DNA of 5,034 nt. Source: Alphaproteobacteria bacterium (lineage in GTDB: Bacteria; Pseudomonadota; Alphaproteobacteria; Geminicoccales; Geminicoccaceae). Of the stretch, positions 1 through 5,034 are shown in pieces (the stretch's first letter is position 1; each line of letters begins with the position of its first letter). The position numbers and the translations under genes are program-made. Under the pieces are notes generated by a model that ran no database searches, was not told the origin of the DNA, and saw nothing but the letters and a program-made list of their open reading frames with translations. The stretch covers positions 1 to 5,034 of the forward strand of contig JALSGW010000079.1 in NCBI GenBank assembly GCA_026982585.1, given 5' to 3'.

Positions 1-1179
1 CTCGGGGCGGCCAGGGACCGGGCGCGCGCCCGGCTCGCCGCCCTCGCCCGGAGCTTCGGCCTCGAGCTGGACCCGAAAGCGCGGGTGGAGACGCTCGCCC
101 CCGAACTCCGGCTCCGCACAGCGCTTCTCAAGGCGCTCTATCGCGGCGCGCACATCCTGGTGCTGGACGAGCCCGCGGGCGCGGCCGGAGCGGGGGAGCG
201 GCAGCGGCTCGCCCGCGCGCTCGAGATCCTGCGCGCCCAGGGCCGCACCGTCCTGGTCTTCACCCGCGAGCCGCGCGCGGTGCTGGATCTGGCCGACCGG
301 GTGAGCGTCATGCGCTCCGGCCGCGTGGTGGCCCGGCGCGAGACCGCCTTCACCGGCGCAAAGGAGCTCTTGGAGCTCATGGCCGGGCGCAGGATCGCCC
401 GGCAGGTGTCCACGGGGCCGGCGCGGCCGCAGCAGCCGGTGCTGGAGGTCGTTCACCTGGAGGTTCGCGACGGGCGCGGCCGCGTGCAGGCGCGGGATGT
501 CGGTTTCACCGTCCGCGCCGGCGAGATCGTCGGTGTCGTCATCGCCGACGACCGCGGCCGGCGGGCGCTGGTCGAGGCGATCTGCGGCGTGCGTCCGGCC
601 GTGCGGGGGGAGGTCCGCATCAAGGGCCGGAGGGTGCGGGATGCTCTCCGGGCCCGCACCCTGGGGCTCGCGTATCTGCCGGAGGAGCGACGCGGTGCGG
701 TGGTGGGCTCCCTGAGACTCTGGGAACATGTCCTGCTCGGATACCAGTGGCGGCCCGAATATCGGCGCCTCGGACTGCTGCGCAGGCGGTTTTTGCGGGC
801 GCTGTGCGCGCGCTGGATGGAGACCTTCGCGCTGGAATCGCGCGATCCCGACGCGCGCGTGGAAGACCTTTGCGAGGCCGATGTGCAGAAGCTCGTCTGG
901 GCGCGCGAGCTCGGCCACGAGCCCGAACTGTTGCTGGTGGTCCGCTCCAGCCGGGACATGGGCGAAGCAGAGGCGGAGTGGATGCACCATCGGCTCCGAG
1001 CGCTGCGGGACGCCGGCCGCGCGATCCTGGTGGTCTCCCAGGTGTTGGACGAAGTCCGCCGGCTTTGCGATCGCATCCTCGTGATGGCGGACGGAAGGAT
1101 CACGGAAGCAGCCGGCGGCGCCGCCCTGGCGGAGTCGTCCGGGGACATGACGGCCGATCCGGCATCGCACAGGCGATGA
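1..1179 (+). CDS. Tandem-NBD ABC transporter ATP-binding protein, nucleoside/BMP-associated type, partial at 5' end, with degenerate ATPase motifs
   Basis: The frame is open from the first base, so the true start lies upstream; the GTG at 85 is internal. The visible 392 codons (numbered from base 1) hold the end of one nucleotide-binding domain and a complete second one, the layout of the RbsA/YufO class that energises nucleoside or sugar import at the inner membrane. Family landmarks are KALYRGAHILVLDEP (44-58, Walker B of NBD1), AGEIVGV (173-179), YLPEERRG (from nt 673) and QKLVWAREL (296-304). Many ATP-handling positions are altered. NBD1 signature is LAPEL (32-36) where LSVGx is usual, and its switch His is Arg89. 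NBD2 has IADDRGRRA (181-189) as P-loop, LCEAD (290-294) instead of LSGGN, and LLLVVRSS (310-317) with no acidic Walker B pair. NBD2 P-loop decay is normal in this class; loss of both signatures is not. There is no frameshift or stop. The NBD1 Walker A lies outside the window. The stop overlaps the permease start. The family call is firm; ATPase activity is doubtful. Confidence 0.88.
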   Translation, partial: LGAARDRARARLAALARSFGLELDPKARVETLAPELRLRTALLKALYRGAHILVLDEPAGAAGAGERQRLARALEILRAQGRTVLVFTREPRAVLDLADRVSVMRSGRVVARRETAFTGAKELLELMAGRRIARQVSTGPARPQQPVLEVVHLEVRDGRGRVQARDVGFTVRAGEIVGVVIADDRGRRALVEAICGVRPAVRGEVRIKGRRVRDALRARTLGLAYLPEERRGAVVGSLRLWEHVLLGYQWRPEYRRLGLLRRRFLRALCARWMETFALESRDPDARVEDLCEADVQKLVWARELGHEPELLLVVRSSRDMGEAEAEWMHHRLRALRDAGRAILVVSQVLDEVRRLCDRILVMADGRITEAAGGAALAESSGDMTADPASHRR

Positions 1180-2282
1180 AGCCAGAGACGCGGTTGCCCG
1201 CCTGGATCGACTACGGTCTCCTGCCGGCGCTCCACCTGGGCCTGGCCCTGATGGCGTCGGCGCTGGTGGTGTGGGCCCTGGGCGCAAACCCGCTCCTCGC
1301 CTTGCCGATCCTGCTTTCCGGGGGGATCGGCGAGGGGATGGGCTTCGCCCTCTTCTACGCCACCGATTTCCTGCTGCTCGGCCTCGCCGTGGTCGCGGCG
1401 CTGCGGGCGGGGCTGTACAACCTCGGCGGCGAGGGCCAGGCGCTTTTCGGCGGGTTCGGCGTGGCGCTCGTCGCCATCGCCTTGGATCCACTGCAGGCGG
1501 GGATGGCGCTGCCGCTCGCGCTGCTCGCGGCCGCCCTCTTCGGGGCGCTGTGGGGGCTCGTGCCGGGATGGCTGCATGCCTGCCGCAGCGCCCCCCTCGC
1601 GCTCACCACCATTCTGTTCAATGTCCTGGCCGTCGGGATCGTGGGCGGCCTAGTCTCGGGTCCCGCCGCGCAGTCCCAGGAGAGCGCGCCGGATGCGGCC
1701 GGTGCTTCGGCTCCGCTCATGCCCGCCATGGCCGATCTGTTGGCGCCCTTGGGCCTCGGCGCCGGGCTGGCGGATGCGCCCTGGAACGCCAGTTTTCTGG
1801 TCGCGCTCGCCTGTGCTTTGGGTTTGTGGGTGTTCCTGTTTCACAGCCGCATCGGTTATGAGCTTCGGGTGGTCGGGGGCAGCCGGGAGGCGGCCCGTTA
1901 CGCGGGCATTCGCGTGGATCGGCATCTGATGGCGGTGATGGCGCTCGCCGGGGCCATGGCCGGTCTGGCGGCGGTCAATCAGTGGTCGGGAGGCCAGCCT
2001 CGGCTGGCGCTGGGTGTTCCCGGCGGCTACGCTTTCGTGGGTCTCGCCGTGGCGCTCCTCGGCCGGGGACATCCCTTGGGGGTGGTACCGGCGGCCTTGA
2101 TCTTCGGTGCCCTCTATCAGGGCGGCGTCGAACTCGCGCGCGCGATGCCGGAGCTGGGCCCGGATCTCGTGCTGGTGCTGCAGGGGCTCGCGATTCTGTT
2201 CGCGGGCGGGCTGGAGCGGCTGTTGCGGGCGAGAATGGTTGGACGGCGTCGGGCCGGGTTGCCGGCGGAGGAGGAGCGATGA
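1176..2282 (+). CDS. ABC transporter permease, nucleoside/simple-sugar type (COG4603, YufP-like)
   Basis: This 368-residue protein belongs to the BPD_transp_2 permease family and should form half of the inner-membrane channel of a nucleoside-type importer. Hydrophobic segments lie at roughly residues 13-36, 56-80, 88-103, 109-133, 140-161, 204-223, 250-268, 284-315 and 330-348. Family landmarks are LYNLGGEGQ (80-88), GYELRVVGGSREAARYAGI (227-245), GLAVALLGRGHPLG (289-302) and GALYQGGVELA (311-321). These are close to the usual proteobacterial pattern, and I see no sign of decay, unlike the ATPase upstream. The ATG at 1176 was chosen because it overlaps the ATPase stop (ATGA, 1176-1179) and opens directly on a short polar N-terminus before the first membrane segment; the frame is open further upstream but there it is a shadow of the ATPase gene. 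Its Shine-Dalgarno is weak (AGG at 1171-1173), fitting translational coupling. The transported substrate cannot be read from the sequence. The usual partner permease (COG1079 type) does not follow. Confidence 0.9.
   Translation: MKPETRLPAWIDYGLLPALHLGLALMASALVVWALGANPLLALPILLSGGIGEGMGFALFYATDFLLLGLAVVAALRAGLYNLGGEGQALFGGFGVALVAIALDPLQAGMALPLALLAAALFGALWGLVPGWLHACRSAPLALTTILFNVLAVGIVGGLVSGPAAQSQESAPDAAGASAPLMPAMADLLAPLGLGAGLADAPWNASFLVALACALGLWVFLFHSRIGYELRVVGGSREAARYAGIRVDRHLMAVMALAGAMAGLAAVNQWSGGQPRLALGVPGGYAFVGLAVALLGRGHPLGVVPAALIFGALYQGGVELARAMPELGPDLVLVLQGLAILFAGGLERLLRARMVGRRRAGLPAEEER
2267..2276 (+). promoter_or_regulatory. Strong ribosome binding site of the yjbQ-family gene
   Basis: The repeated purine stretch GGAGGAGGAG lies 2 to 11 bases before the ATG at 2279, inside the last codons of the permease gene. 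The best-placed GGAGG gives a normal spacer of about 7 bases. It fixes the start of the next gene at the ATGA overlap and suggests that this gene is translated efficiently and not only by coupling. Confidence 0.75.
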
Positions 2283-2713
2283 AGGTGTGGGCGCAGGACA
2301 TCGAGGTGCAGAGCGAACGGCGCTTTGCGGCGCTGGATGTGACGAGAGAGGTGGAGCGGGCGGTGGCGGCATCGGGTATCCGCGAGGGAATCGCCCTCGT
2401 CGCGAGCCGCCACACCACCGCCGCGGTGGTGGTGAACGAATTCGAACCCCAACTCATGGCCGATCTCGAAGGTTGGCTGGAAGGACTCGCGCCGGCAGGA
2501 CGCGGCTGGCGCCACGACTCCCTGGCCCGCAACCTCCCCGGCGAGCCCGAGAACGCCGACGCCCACCTCAAGGCCATGTTGCTCGGATACAGCCAGTGCG
2601 TGGCGGTGACAAAGGGCCGGCTCGCCCTCGGCACCTGGCAGCGGGTGATCCTGGTGGACTGCGACGGACCCAGGCGGCGCCGGATCGAAGTGCGCGTGAT
2701 GGGAAGCGCATAA
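2279..2713 (+). CDS. yjbQ: YjbQ/UPF0047 (COG0432) family protein, putative secondary thiamine-phosphate synthase
   Basis: The 144-residue product is full length for the YjbQ family, which is about 135-145 residues. Conserved blocks appear in order: SRHTTAAVVVNEFEP (43-57), D62, WRHD with His79 (77-80), PENADAHLKAMLLGYS (90-105), GRLALGTWQRV (113-123) and DCDGPR (127-132). The conserved histidines (45, 79, 96) are present and at least some are likely metal ligands; the family fold is a small trimeric beta barrel. E. coli YjbQ has weak thiamine-phosphate synthase activity, joining HMP-PP and thiazole phosphate, but the true physiological role of the family is unsettled. The start overlaps the permease stop (ATGA 2279-2282) and has a strong GGAGG. 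The reading frame is open upstream to about 1982, but that part shadows the permease. Its place as third gene of a transporter operon, where the second permease is expected, is unusual. Family call firm, function uncertain. Confidence 0.92.
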   Translation: MKVWAQDIEVQSERRFAALDVTREVERAVAASGIREGIALVASRHTTAAVVVNEFEPQLMADLEGWLEGLAPAGRGWRHDSLARNLPGEPENADAHLKAMLLGYSQCVAVTKGRLALGTWQRVILVDCDGPRRRRIEVRVMGSA

Positions 2714-2714
2714 G

Positions 2715-2748
2715 CGGCCGGGCGCGCCCAAACCTCAAGCGCCGGCCG
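2715..2748. terminator. GC-rich hairpin between convergent genes, possible bidirectional terminator
   Basis: CGGCCGGGCGC (2715-2725) pairs with GCGCCGGCCG (2739-2748) to give ten base pairs with one bulged G (2720) and a 13-base loop. It starts two bases after the yjbQ stop and runs over the methyltransferase stop codon (2735-2737), so it sits where both convergent transcripts end. No T-run follows on either strand, so it is not a classical intrinsic terminator; it may instead stabilise 3' ends or slow polymerase. Such pairing is also fairly easy to find by chance at this GC content. Confidence 0.35.
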
Positions 2749-3442
2749 GATCCGCCGTCGGCGCCGCGGTGAATGCGCTCAGGAACGAACCGAGAACGAC
2801 AAGGCTGATGAGGCCGGCGAGGCGCTCTCGGGCCGGAAGCGGACAGGGCACGAGCCCCGCGGCCCGCGCCGCCCGCTCCAGTTCGGCCGGGGTGAGGTGC
2901 CGGAAGGGGGGGATGCGGCCGCATGCCGCTCCCAGTCGCGCGACCAGACTGCGCGGATGCCGGGGATGCGGCATCCACACCAGCACCCGTCCCCCGGGCC
3001 GGAGCAGCCGTCGCGCGCGGGCCAGGGCGGCCTTTGCATCCGCCAGATGTTCGAGGCTGGTGACGAACAGCACCAGGTCGAAGGATCCGATCCGGGCGGG
3101 CTCCGCCTCCTCCAGGGAGAGGGGGAGGAAGCGCAGCCGGGCCCTGCGCCCGTAGCGGGCGCGCGCTTCCCGGATCATGGCCGGATCCGGGTCGATGCCG
3201 ACCCCCTCGGCGATTTCGGGCGCGAGCTGGGCGAGCTGGTCGCCGATGCCGCAGCCCACGTCCAGTACCCTGGGCGGCGGGCCGTGCCGGTGGGCGAGCA
3301 GCCGGGCCGAACGCCAAGAGAGCAGCGCCCGCCGCACGGGCGTGCGGCTGCGCCGCACCCACCGCGCCGCAAGCCCGTCCCCGAAACGCGCGGTTGACAG
3401 CGGCCGGGCGGCGGGCTTTGGGAGCTCATCATGGCGCGGCAT
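2735..3442 (-). CDS. Class I SAM-dependent methyltransferase, substrate unknown
   Basis: With the ATG at 3442 the protein has 235 residues. It shows the Rossmann methyltransferase core: motif I RVLDVGCGIGDQ (58-69), the acidic ribose-binding end of strand 2 in GVGIDPDP (80-87, Asp84), SFDLVLFVTSLEHLAD (120-135), and RRLLRPGGRVLVWMPHP (144-160). These match the Methyltransf_11 type, which methylates small molecules, quinones or lipids; nothing points to the acceptor. Residues 208-227 form an uncharged hydrophobic stretch that could be a membrane-contacting helix. The start is uncertain. ATG 3442 has GAGGAGG five bases upstream, but it overlaps the divergent nucleoside hydrolase by 12 bases, and CTC codons of that gene could create the AGGAGG by chance. 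The next candidate is GTG 3358 (207 residues), which still keeps the whole core and leaves a 72-base divergent gap, but lacks a good Shine-Dalgarno. The open frame beyond 3442, up to 4453, is antisense shadow. The gene converges on yjbQ across 21 bases. Confidence 0.85.
   Translation of the reverse strand: MPRHDELPKPAARPLSTARFGDGLAARWVRRSRTPVRRALLSWRSARLLAHRHGPPPRVLDVGCGIGDQLAQLAPEIAEGVGIDPDPAMIREARARYGRRARLRFLPLSLEEAEPARIGSFDLVLFVTSLEHLADAKAALARARRLLRPGGRVLVWMPHPRHPRSLVARLGAACGRIPPFRHLTPAELERAARAAGLVPCPLPARERLAGLISLVVLGSFLSAFTAAPTADPAGA
3394..3430 (+). promoter_or_regulatory. Possible promoter element and ribosome binding site of the nucleoside hydrolase gene
   Basis: A perfect TTGACA occurs at 3394-3399 in otherwise GC-dominated sequence, but the 16-18 bases downstream lead to no recognisable -10 (TTTGGG at 3417-3422 is poor), and the implied transcript start would be almost on the start codon. 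The GGGAG at 3420-3424, six bases before the ATG at 3431, is a convincing Shine-Dalgarno and fixes that start. The ribosome site is well supported; the promoter is only a possibility. Confidence 0.3.
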
Positions 3443-4354
3443 CCGATCCTCCTCGACTGCGATCCCGGCCAGGACGATGCGGTGGCGATCCTGCTCGCCC
3501 TCGCCGCCGAAGACGCGCTCGAGACGATCGCGCTCACCACCGTGGCCGGCAACGTGCCGCTCGACCGCACCACCGACAACGCGCTCAGGTTGGTGGAGCT
3601 TGCGGGGGCGGAGGTGCCCGTCCACGCCGGCGCCGACCGGCCGCTGCTGCGCCCGCTCGTGACCGCCGAACAGGTGCACGGGCCGACCGGCATCGACGGC
3701 GCCGATCTGCCGCCCACGGGACGCCGCCCCGCGCCCGGCCACGCCGCCTGCGCCCTCGTGGACGCCATCCGGTCCCGCCCGCCGGCATCCGTCACCCTGG
3801 TGGCCACCGGACCGCTCACCAATCTCGCCCTCGCCTTCCGCCTCGCGCCGGATCTTCCCGGCCGGCTCAGGCGGGTGGCGATCATGGGCGGGGCGATCGG
3901 GCTCGGCAACGTCACGCCGGCGGCCGAGTTCAACTTCCACGTGGACCCGCACGCGGCCCGCATCGTCTTCGAGAGCGGCGCGGACATCGTGCTCTTTCCG
4001 CTCGACGTCACCCACCAGGTGCGGGTGACCGAAGAAAGGCTCGCGCGCATCCGGGCCGTCGGCAACCCGGCCGCCCGCGCGGTGGCCGGCATGCTCGCCT
4101 TCTATCGCGGGCGCAACCCCGAGGGCGGGCCGCCGCAGGCGCCGCTGCACGATCCCTGTCCGGTCGCCTGGCTGCTCGAGCCGCAGCTGTTCCGGGGCCG
4201 GCGGGCCGAGGTGACGATCGAGACCGACAGCCCCCTCGGCCTGGGGCGGAGCTATGTGGACTTCCGCTCCGCTGATCCCAACGCCCTGGTGATGGAACAG
4301 GCGGATGCGGAAGGCCTGTTCGCCCTGCTGTGCGCGCGTCTCGCCCGCCTTTGA
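3431..4354 (+). CDS. Inosine/uridine-preferring type nucleoside hydrolase
   Basis: The 307-residue protein matches the usual length of the IU-nucleoside hydrolase family, which hydrolyses the N-glycosidic bond of ribonucleosides to free base and ribose with a bound calcium ion. The N-terminal signature DCDPGQDDA (9-17) gives the calcium-binding aspartates Asp11, Asp15 and Asp16. Asn41 in TTVAGN, His83-Gly84 in VHGPTGIDG, Thr126 and Asn131 in ATGPLTNLA, MGG (152-154), and Glu166/Asn168 in EFNFHVDP are the expected active-site and ribose-binding positions. His240-Asp241 in APLHDPCPVA match the catalytic His and last calcium ligand of group I enzymes; group II purine-specific enzymes carry Trp there. 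There is no signal peptide, so it should be cytosolic. Gln14 stands where His or Ile is common. The start has GGGAG six bases upstream. The gene is divergent from the methyltransferase. A role in cleaving nucleosides imported by the nearby transporter is inferred from family and proximity. Base preference (pyrimidine or mixed) cannot be told. Confidence 0.94.
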   Translation: MARHPILLDCDPGQDDAVAILLALAAEDALETIALTTVAGNVPLDRTTDNALRLVELAGAEVPVHAGADRPLLRPLVTAEQVHGPTGIDGADLPPTGRRPAPGHAACALVDAIRSRPPASVTLVATGPLTNLALAFRLAPDLPGRLRRVAIMGGAIGLGNVTPAAEFNFHVDPHAARIVFESGADIVLFPLDVTHQVRVTEERLARIRAVGNPAARAVAGMLAFYRGRNPEGGPPQAPLHDPCPVAWLLEPQLFRGRRAEVTIETDSPLGLGRSYVDFRSADPNALVMEQADAEGLFALLCARLARL

Positions 4355-4376
4355 GGCTTTTTGCACCGGATTCGCT

Positions 4377-4404
4377 TCGACCTCGGCGCGAAATCGGCTA
4401 GACT
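4377..4404 (+). promoter_or_regulatory. Candidate sigma70-type promoter of the E1 alpha gene
   Basis: TCGACC (4377-4382) shares four of six bases with TTGACA and lies 16 bases before TAGACT (4399-4404), a four-of-six match to TATAAT. The stretch AAATCGGCTAGACT is one of the few AT-leaning spots in the window and sits in the only sizeable gap between co-directional genes. Transcription would begin near 4411, giving a leader of about 20 bases that contains the ribosome site. This would make the E1 alpha gene the start of its own operon. Confidence 0.45.
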
Positions 4405-4417
4405 GGAGATGGCCTTC

Positions 4418-4425
4418 GGGAGGGG
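4418..4425 (+). promoter_or_regulatory. Ribosome binding site of the E1 alpha gene
   Basis: GGGAGGGG contains GGAGG (4419-4423) with a 7-base spacer to the ATG at 4431. This selects 4431 over the ATG at 4409, which is in a different frame and has no comparable site. Confidence 0.7.
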
Positions 4426-4430
4426 CCGCC

Positions 4431-5034
4431 ATGGCCGAGGTGGCGCGCTTCACGATCGCCCATATCGCCTATCTGGCCGTCGACGGCACGCCCCTTCGGG
4501 CGTTGCCCGCGTGGGCGGAACGGCGCGATGAGGTGGTGGCCCTGTACCGGGGCATGGTGCGCACGCGCACGTTCGATGCCAAAGCGGTGGCCCTGCAGCG
4601 CACCGGCCGCCTCGGCACCGTCGCCTCGAGTCTGGGCCAGGAGGCGGTGGCGGTGGGCGTGGCGGCGGCGATGCGGCCCGAGGACGTGTTCCTCCCCTCC
4701 TTCCGCGAGCAGGGGGCGATGCTCTGGCGCGGGGTGACGCTCGAGGAGCTGTTCACCTTCTGGGGCGGCGATGAGCGCGGATCCGACTTCCAGGGGCCAC
4801 GGGAGGATTTCCCCGTGTGCGTGCCGGTCGGCACCCACGTGCCCCACGCCGCCGGCGTCGCCCTCGCCTTCAAGCTCCGCAGAGAGCCCCGGGTGGCGGT
4901 GTGCATCTTCGGCGACGGCGCCACCTCCCGGGGCGACGTCTACGAGGCCATGAACGCCGCCGCCCTGTGGCGGCTTCCCTGCGTGTTCGTCATCAACAAC
5001 AACCAGTGGGCGATCTCGGTGCCCAGAAGCCGCC
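4431..5034 (+). CDS. pdhA: Thiamine diphosphate-dependent dehydrogenase E1 component, alpha subunit (probably pyruvate dehydrogenase), partial at 3' end
   Basis: The first 201 codons are visible and the frame runs off the window. In alpha2-beta2 E1 enzymes this subunit binds thiamine diphosphate and Mg2+ and decarboxylates the 2-oxo acid, passing the acyl group to lipoyl-E2 in the cytosol. The ThDP motif is complete: GDG at 161-163 and NN at 190-191, the standard GDG-X(25-30)-NN spacing. Other family blocks are SLGQEAVAVG, PSFREQGAMLWRGV, FWGGDERG and PVGTHVPHAAG (the HxxHA-type turn before the cofactor motif). FTIAHIAYLAVDG at the N-terminus matches the short leader seen in bacterial alpha subunits. 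TSRGD in place of the commoner TSEGD, with NNNQWAISVPR, is typical of the proteobacterial pyruvate dehydrogenase alpha group; a branched-chain 2-oxo acid dehydrogenase is the main alternative. The beta subunit and E2 genes would be expected just downstream, outside the window. The start is supported by GGAGG and a candidate promoter. Confidence 0.93.
   Translation, partial: MAEVARFTIAHIAYLAVDGTPLRALPAWAERRDEVVALYRGMVRTRTFDAKAVALQRTGRLGTVASSLGQEAVAVGVAAAMRPEDVFLPSFREQGAMLWRGVTLEELFTFWGGDERGSDFQGPREDFPVCVPVGTHVPHAAGVALAFKLRREPRVAVCIFGDGATSRGDVYEAMNAAALWRLPCVFVINNNQWAISVPRSR

Noticed and set aside
85..87. GTG as start of the ABC ATPase
   Set aside because: In-frame family sequence continues upstream to base 1, so this codon is an internal valine in a gene cut by the window edge.
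747..1175. Possible N-terminal extension of the permease
   Set aside because: The frame is open, but this part is a frame-shifted shadow of the ATPase. The ATG at 1176 at the ATGA overlap gives the normal permease N-terminus.
453..1577. 374-codon minus-strand open frame
   Set aside because: It is antisense to the ATPase and permease, rich in Arg, Ser, Pro and Gln with no recognisable domain; both sense genes have clear family motifs.
2413..2431. Near-perfect 9-base inverted repeat CACCACCGC / GCGGTGGTG with a one-base centre
   Set aside because: It lies in codons for the conserved HTTAAVVV block of YjbQ, so coding constraint and codon choice explain it; it is not placed like an operator.
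3394..4275. 293-codon plus-strand frame overlapping the nucleoside hydrolase
   Set aside because: Arg/Ala/Pro-rich shadow in another frame; the hydrolase frame holds the catalytic motifs.
4347..4362. GCCT-TTG-AGGC followed by TTTTT just after the hydrolase stop, terminator-like
   Set aside because: The stem is only four base pairs with a three-base loop and overlaps the stop codon; too weak to call a terminator, though the T-run makes it worth noting.
4361..4366. TTGCAC as a -35 element for the E1 alpha promoter
   Set aside because: It is 32 bases from TAGACT, too far for a sigma70 promoter; TCGACC at 4377-4382 has workable spacing.
3443..4453. Minus-strand open frame extending the methyltransferase by about 337 residues
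   Set aside because: It is antisense to the nucleoside hydrolase, has low-complexity charged composition typical of GC-rich shadow frames, and shows no family motif. The methyltransferase core begins only after 3442.

Overview
The window is a very GC-rich (by eye about 70%), densely packed bacterial chromosomal segment. It holds six protein-coding genes, two of them cut by the window edges, and no RNA gene, insertion sequence, CRISPR array or phage gene that I can see. The most likely source is a high-GC proteobacterium, probably a gammaproteobacterium. This is inferred from the style of the pyruvate dehydrogenase E1 alpha subunit (TSRGD in the thiamine diphosphate motif, followed by NNNQWAISVPR), from the proteobacterial look of the ABC permease, and from ATGA-overlapped operon packing. 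I cannot name a genus.

Left part (1-2713, plus strand): three genes whose stop and start codons overlap by four bases (ATGA at 1176-1179 and 2279-2282), so almost certainly one operon. They encode the C-terminal three quarters or so of a tandem-NBD ABC ATPase of the nucleoside / BMP-associated type, its integral-membrane permease (COG4603 type), and a YjbQ/UPF0047-family protein. The ATPase is unusual. The visible fold is well kept, but most ATP-handling motifs that fall in the window are eroded in both halves. The second permease, which normally follows the first in this transporter family, is absent from its expected place, and yjbQ sits there instead.

Middle part (2714-4354): a class I SAM-dependent methyltransferase on the minus strand converges on yjbQ across a 21-base gap with a GC-rich hairpin. 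It diverges from a plus-strand nucleoside hydrolase with a full set of catalytic residues. If the best-supported methyltransferase start is right, the two divergent genes overlap by 12 bases at their 5' ends, each with a Shine-Dalgarno-like sequence.

Right part (4355-5034): a 76-base gap with a plausible sigma70-type promoter, then the first 201 codons of a thiamine diphosphate-dependent dehydrogenase E1 alpha subunit, probably pyruvate dehydrogenase pdhA.

Functional reading (inference): a nucleoside-type importer and a nucleoside hydrolase would together take up nucleosides and cleave them to base plus ribose. YjbQ, which has weak thiamine phosphate synthase activity in E. coli, and a ThDP-using enzyme nearby hint at a thiamine link, but that rests on proximity only. 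I see no wholly new system. The most interesting signal is the motif-eroded ABC ATPase coupled to an apparently intact permease and to yjbQ.
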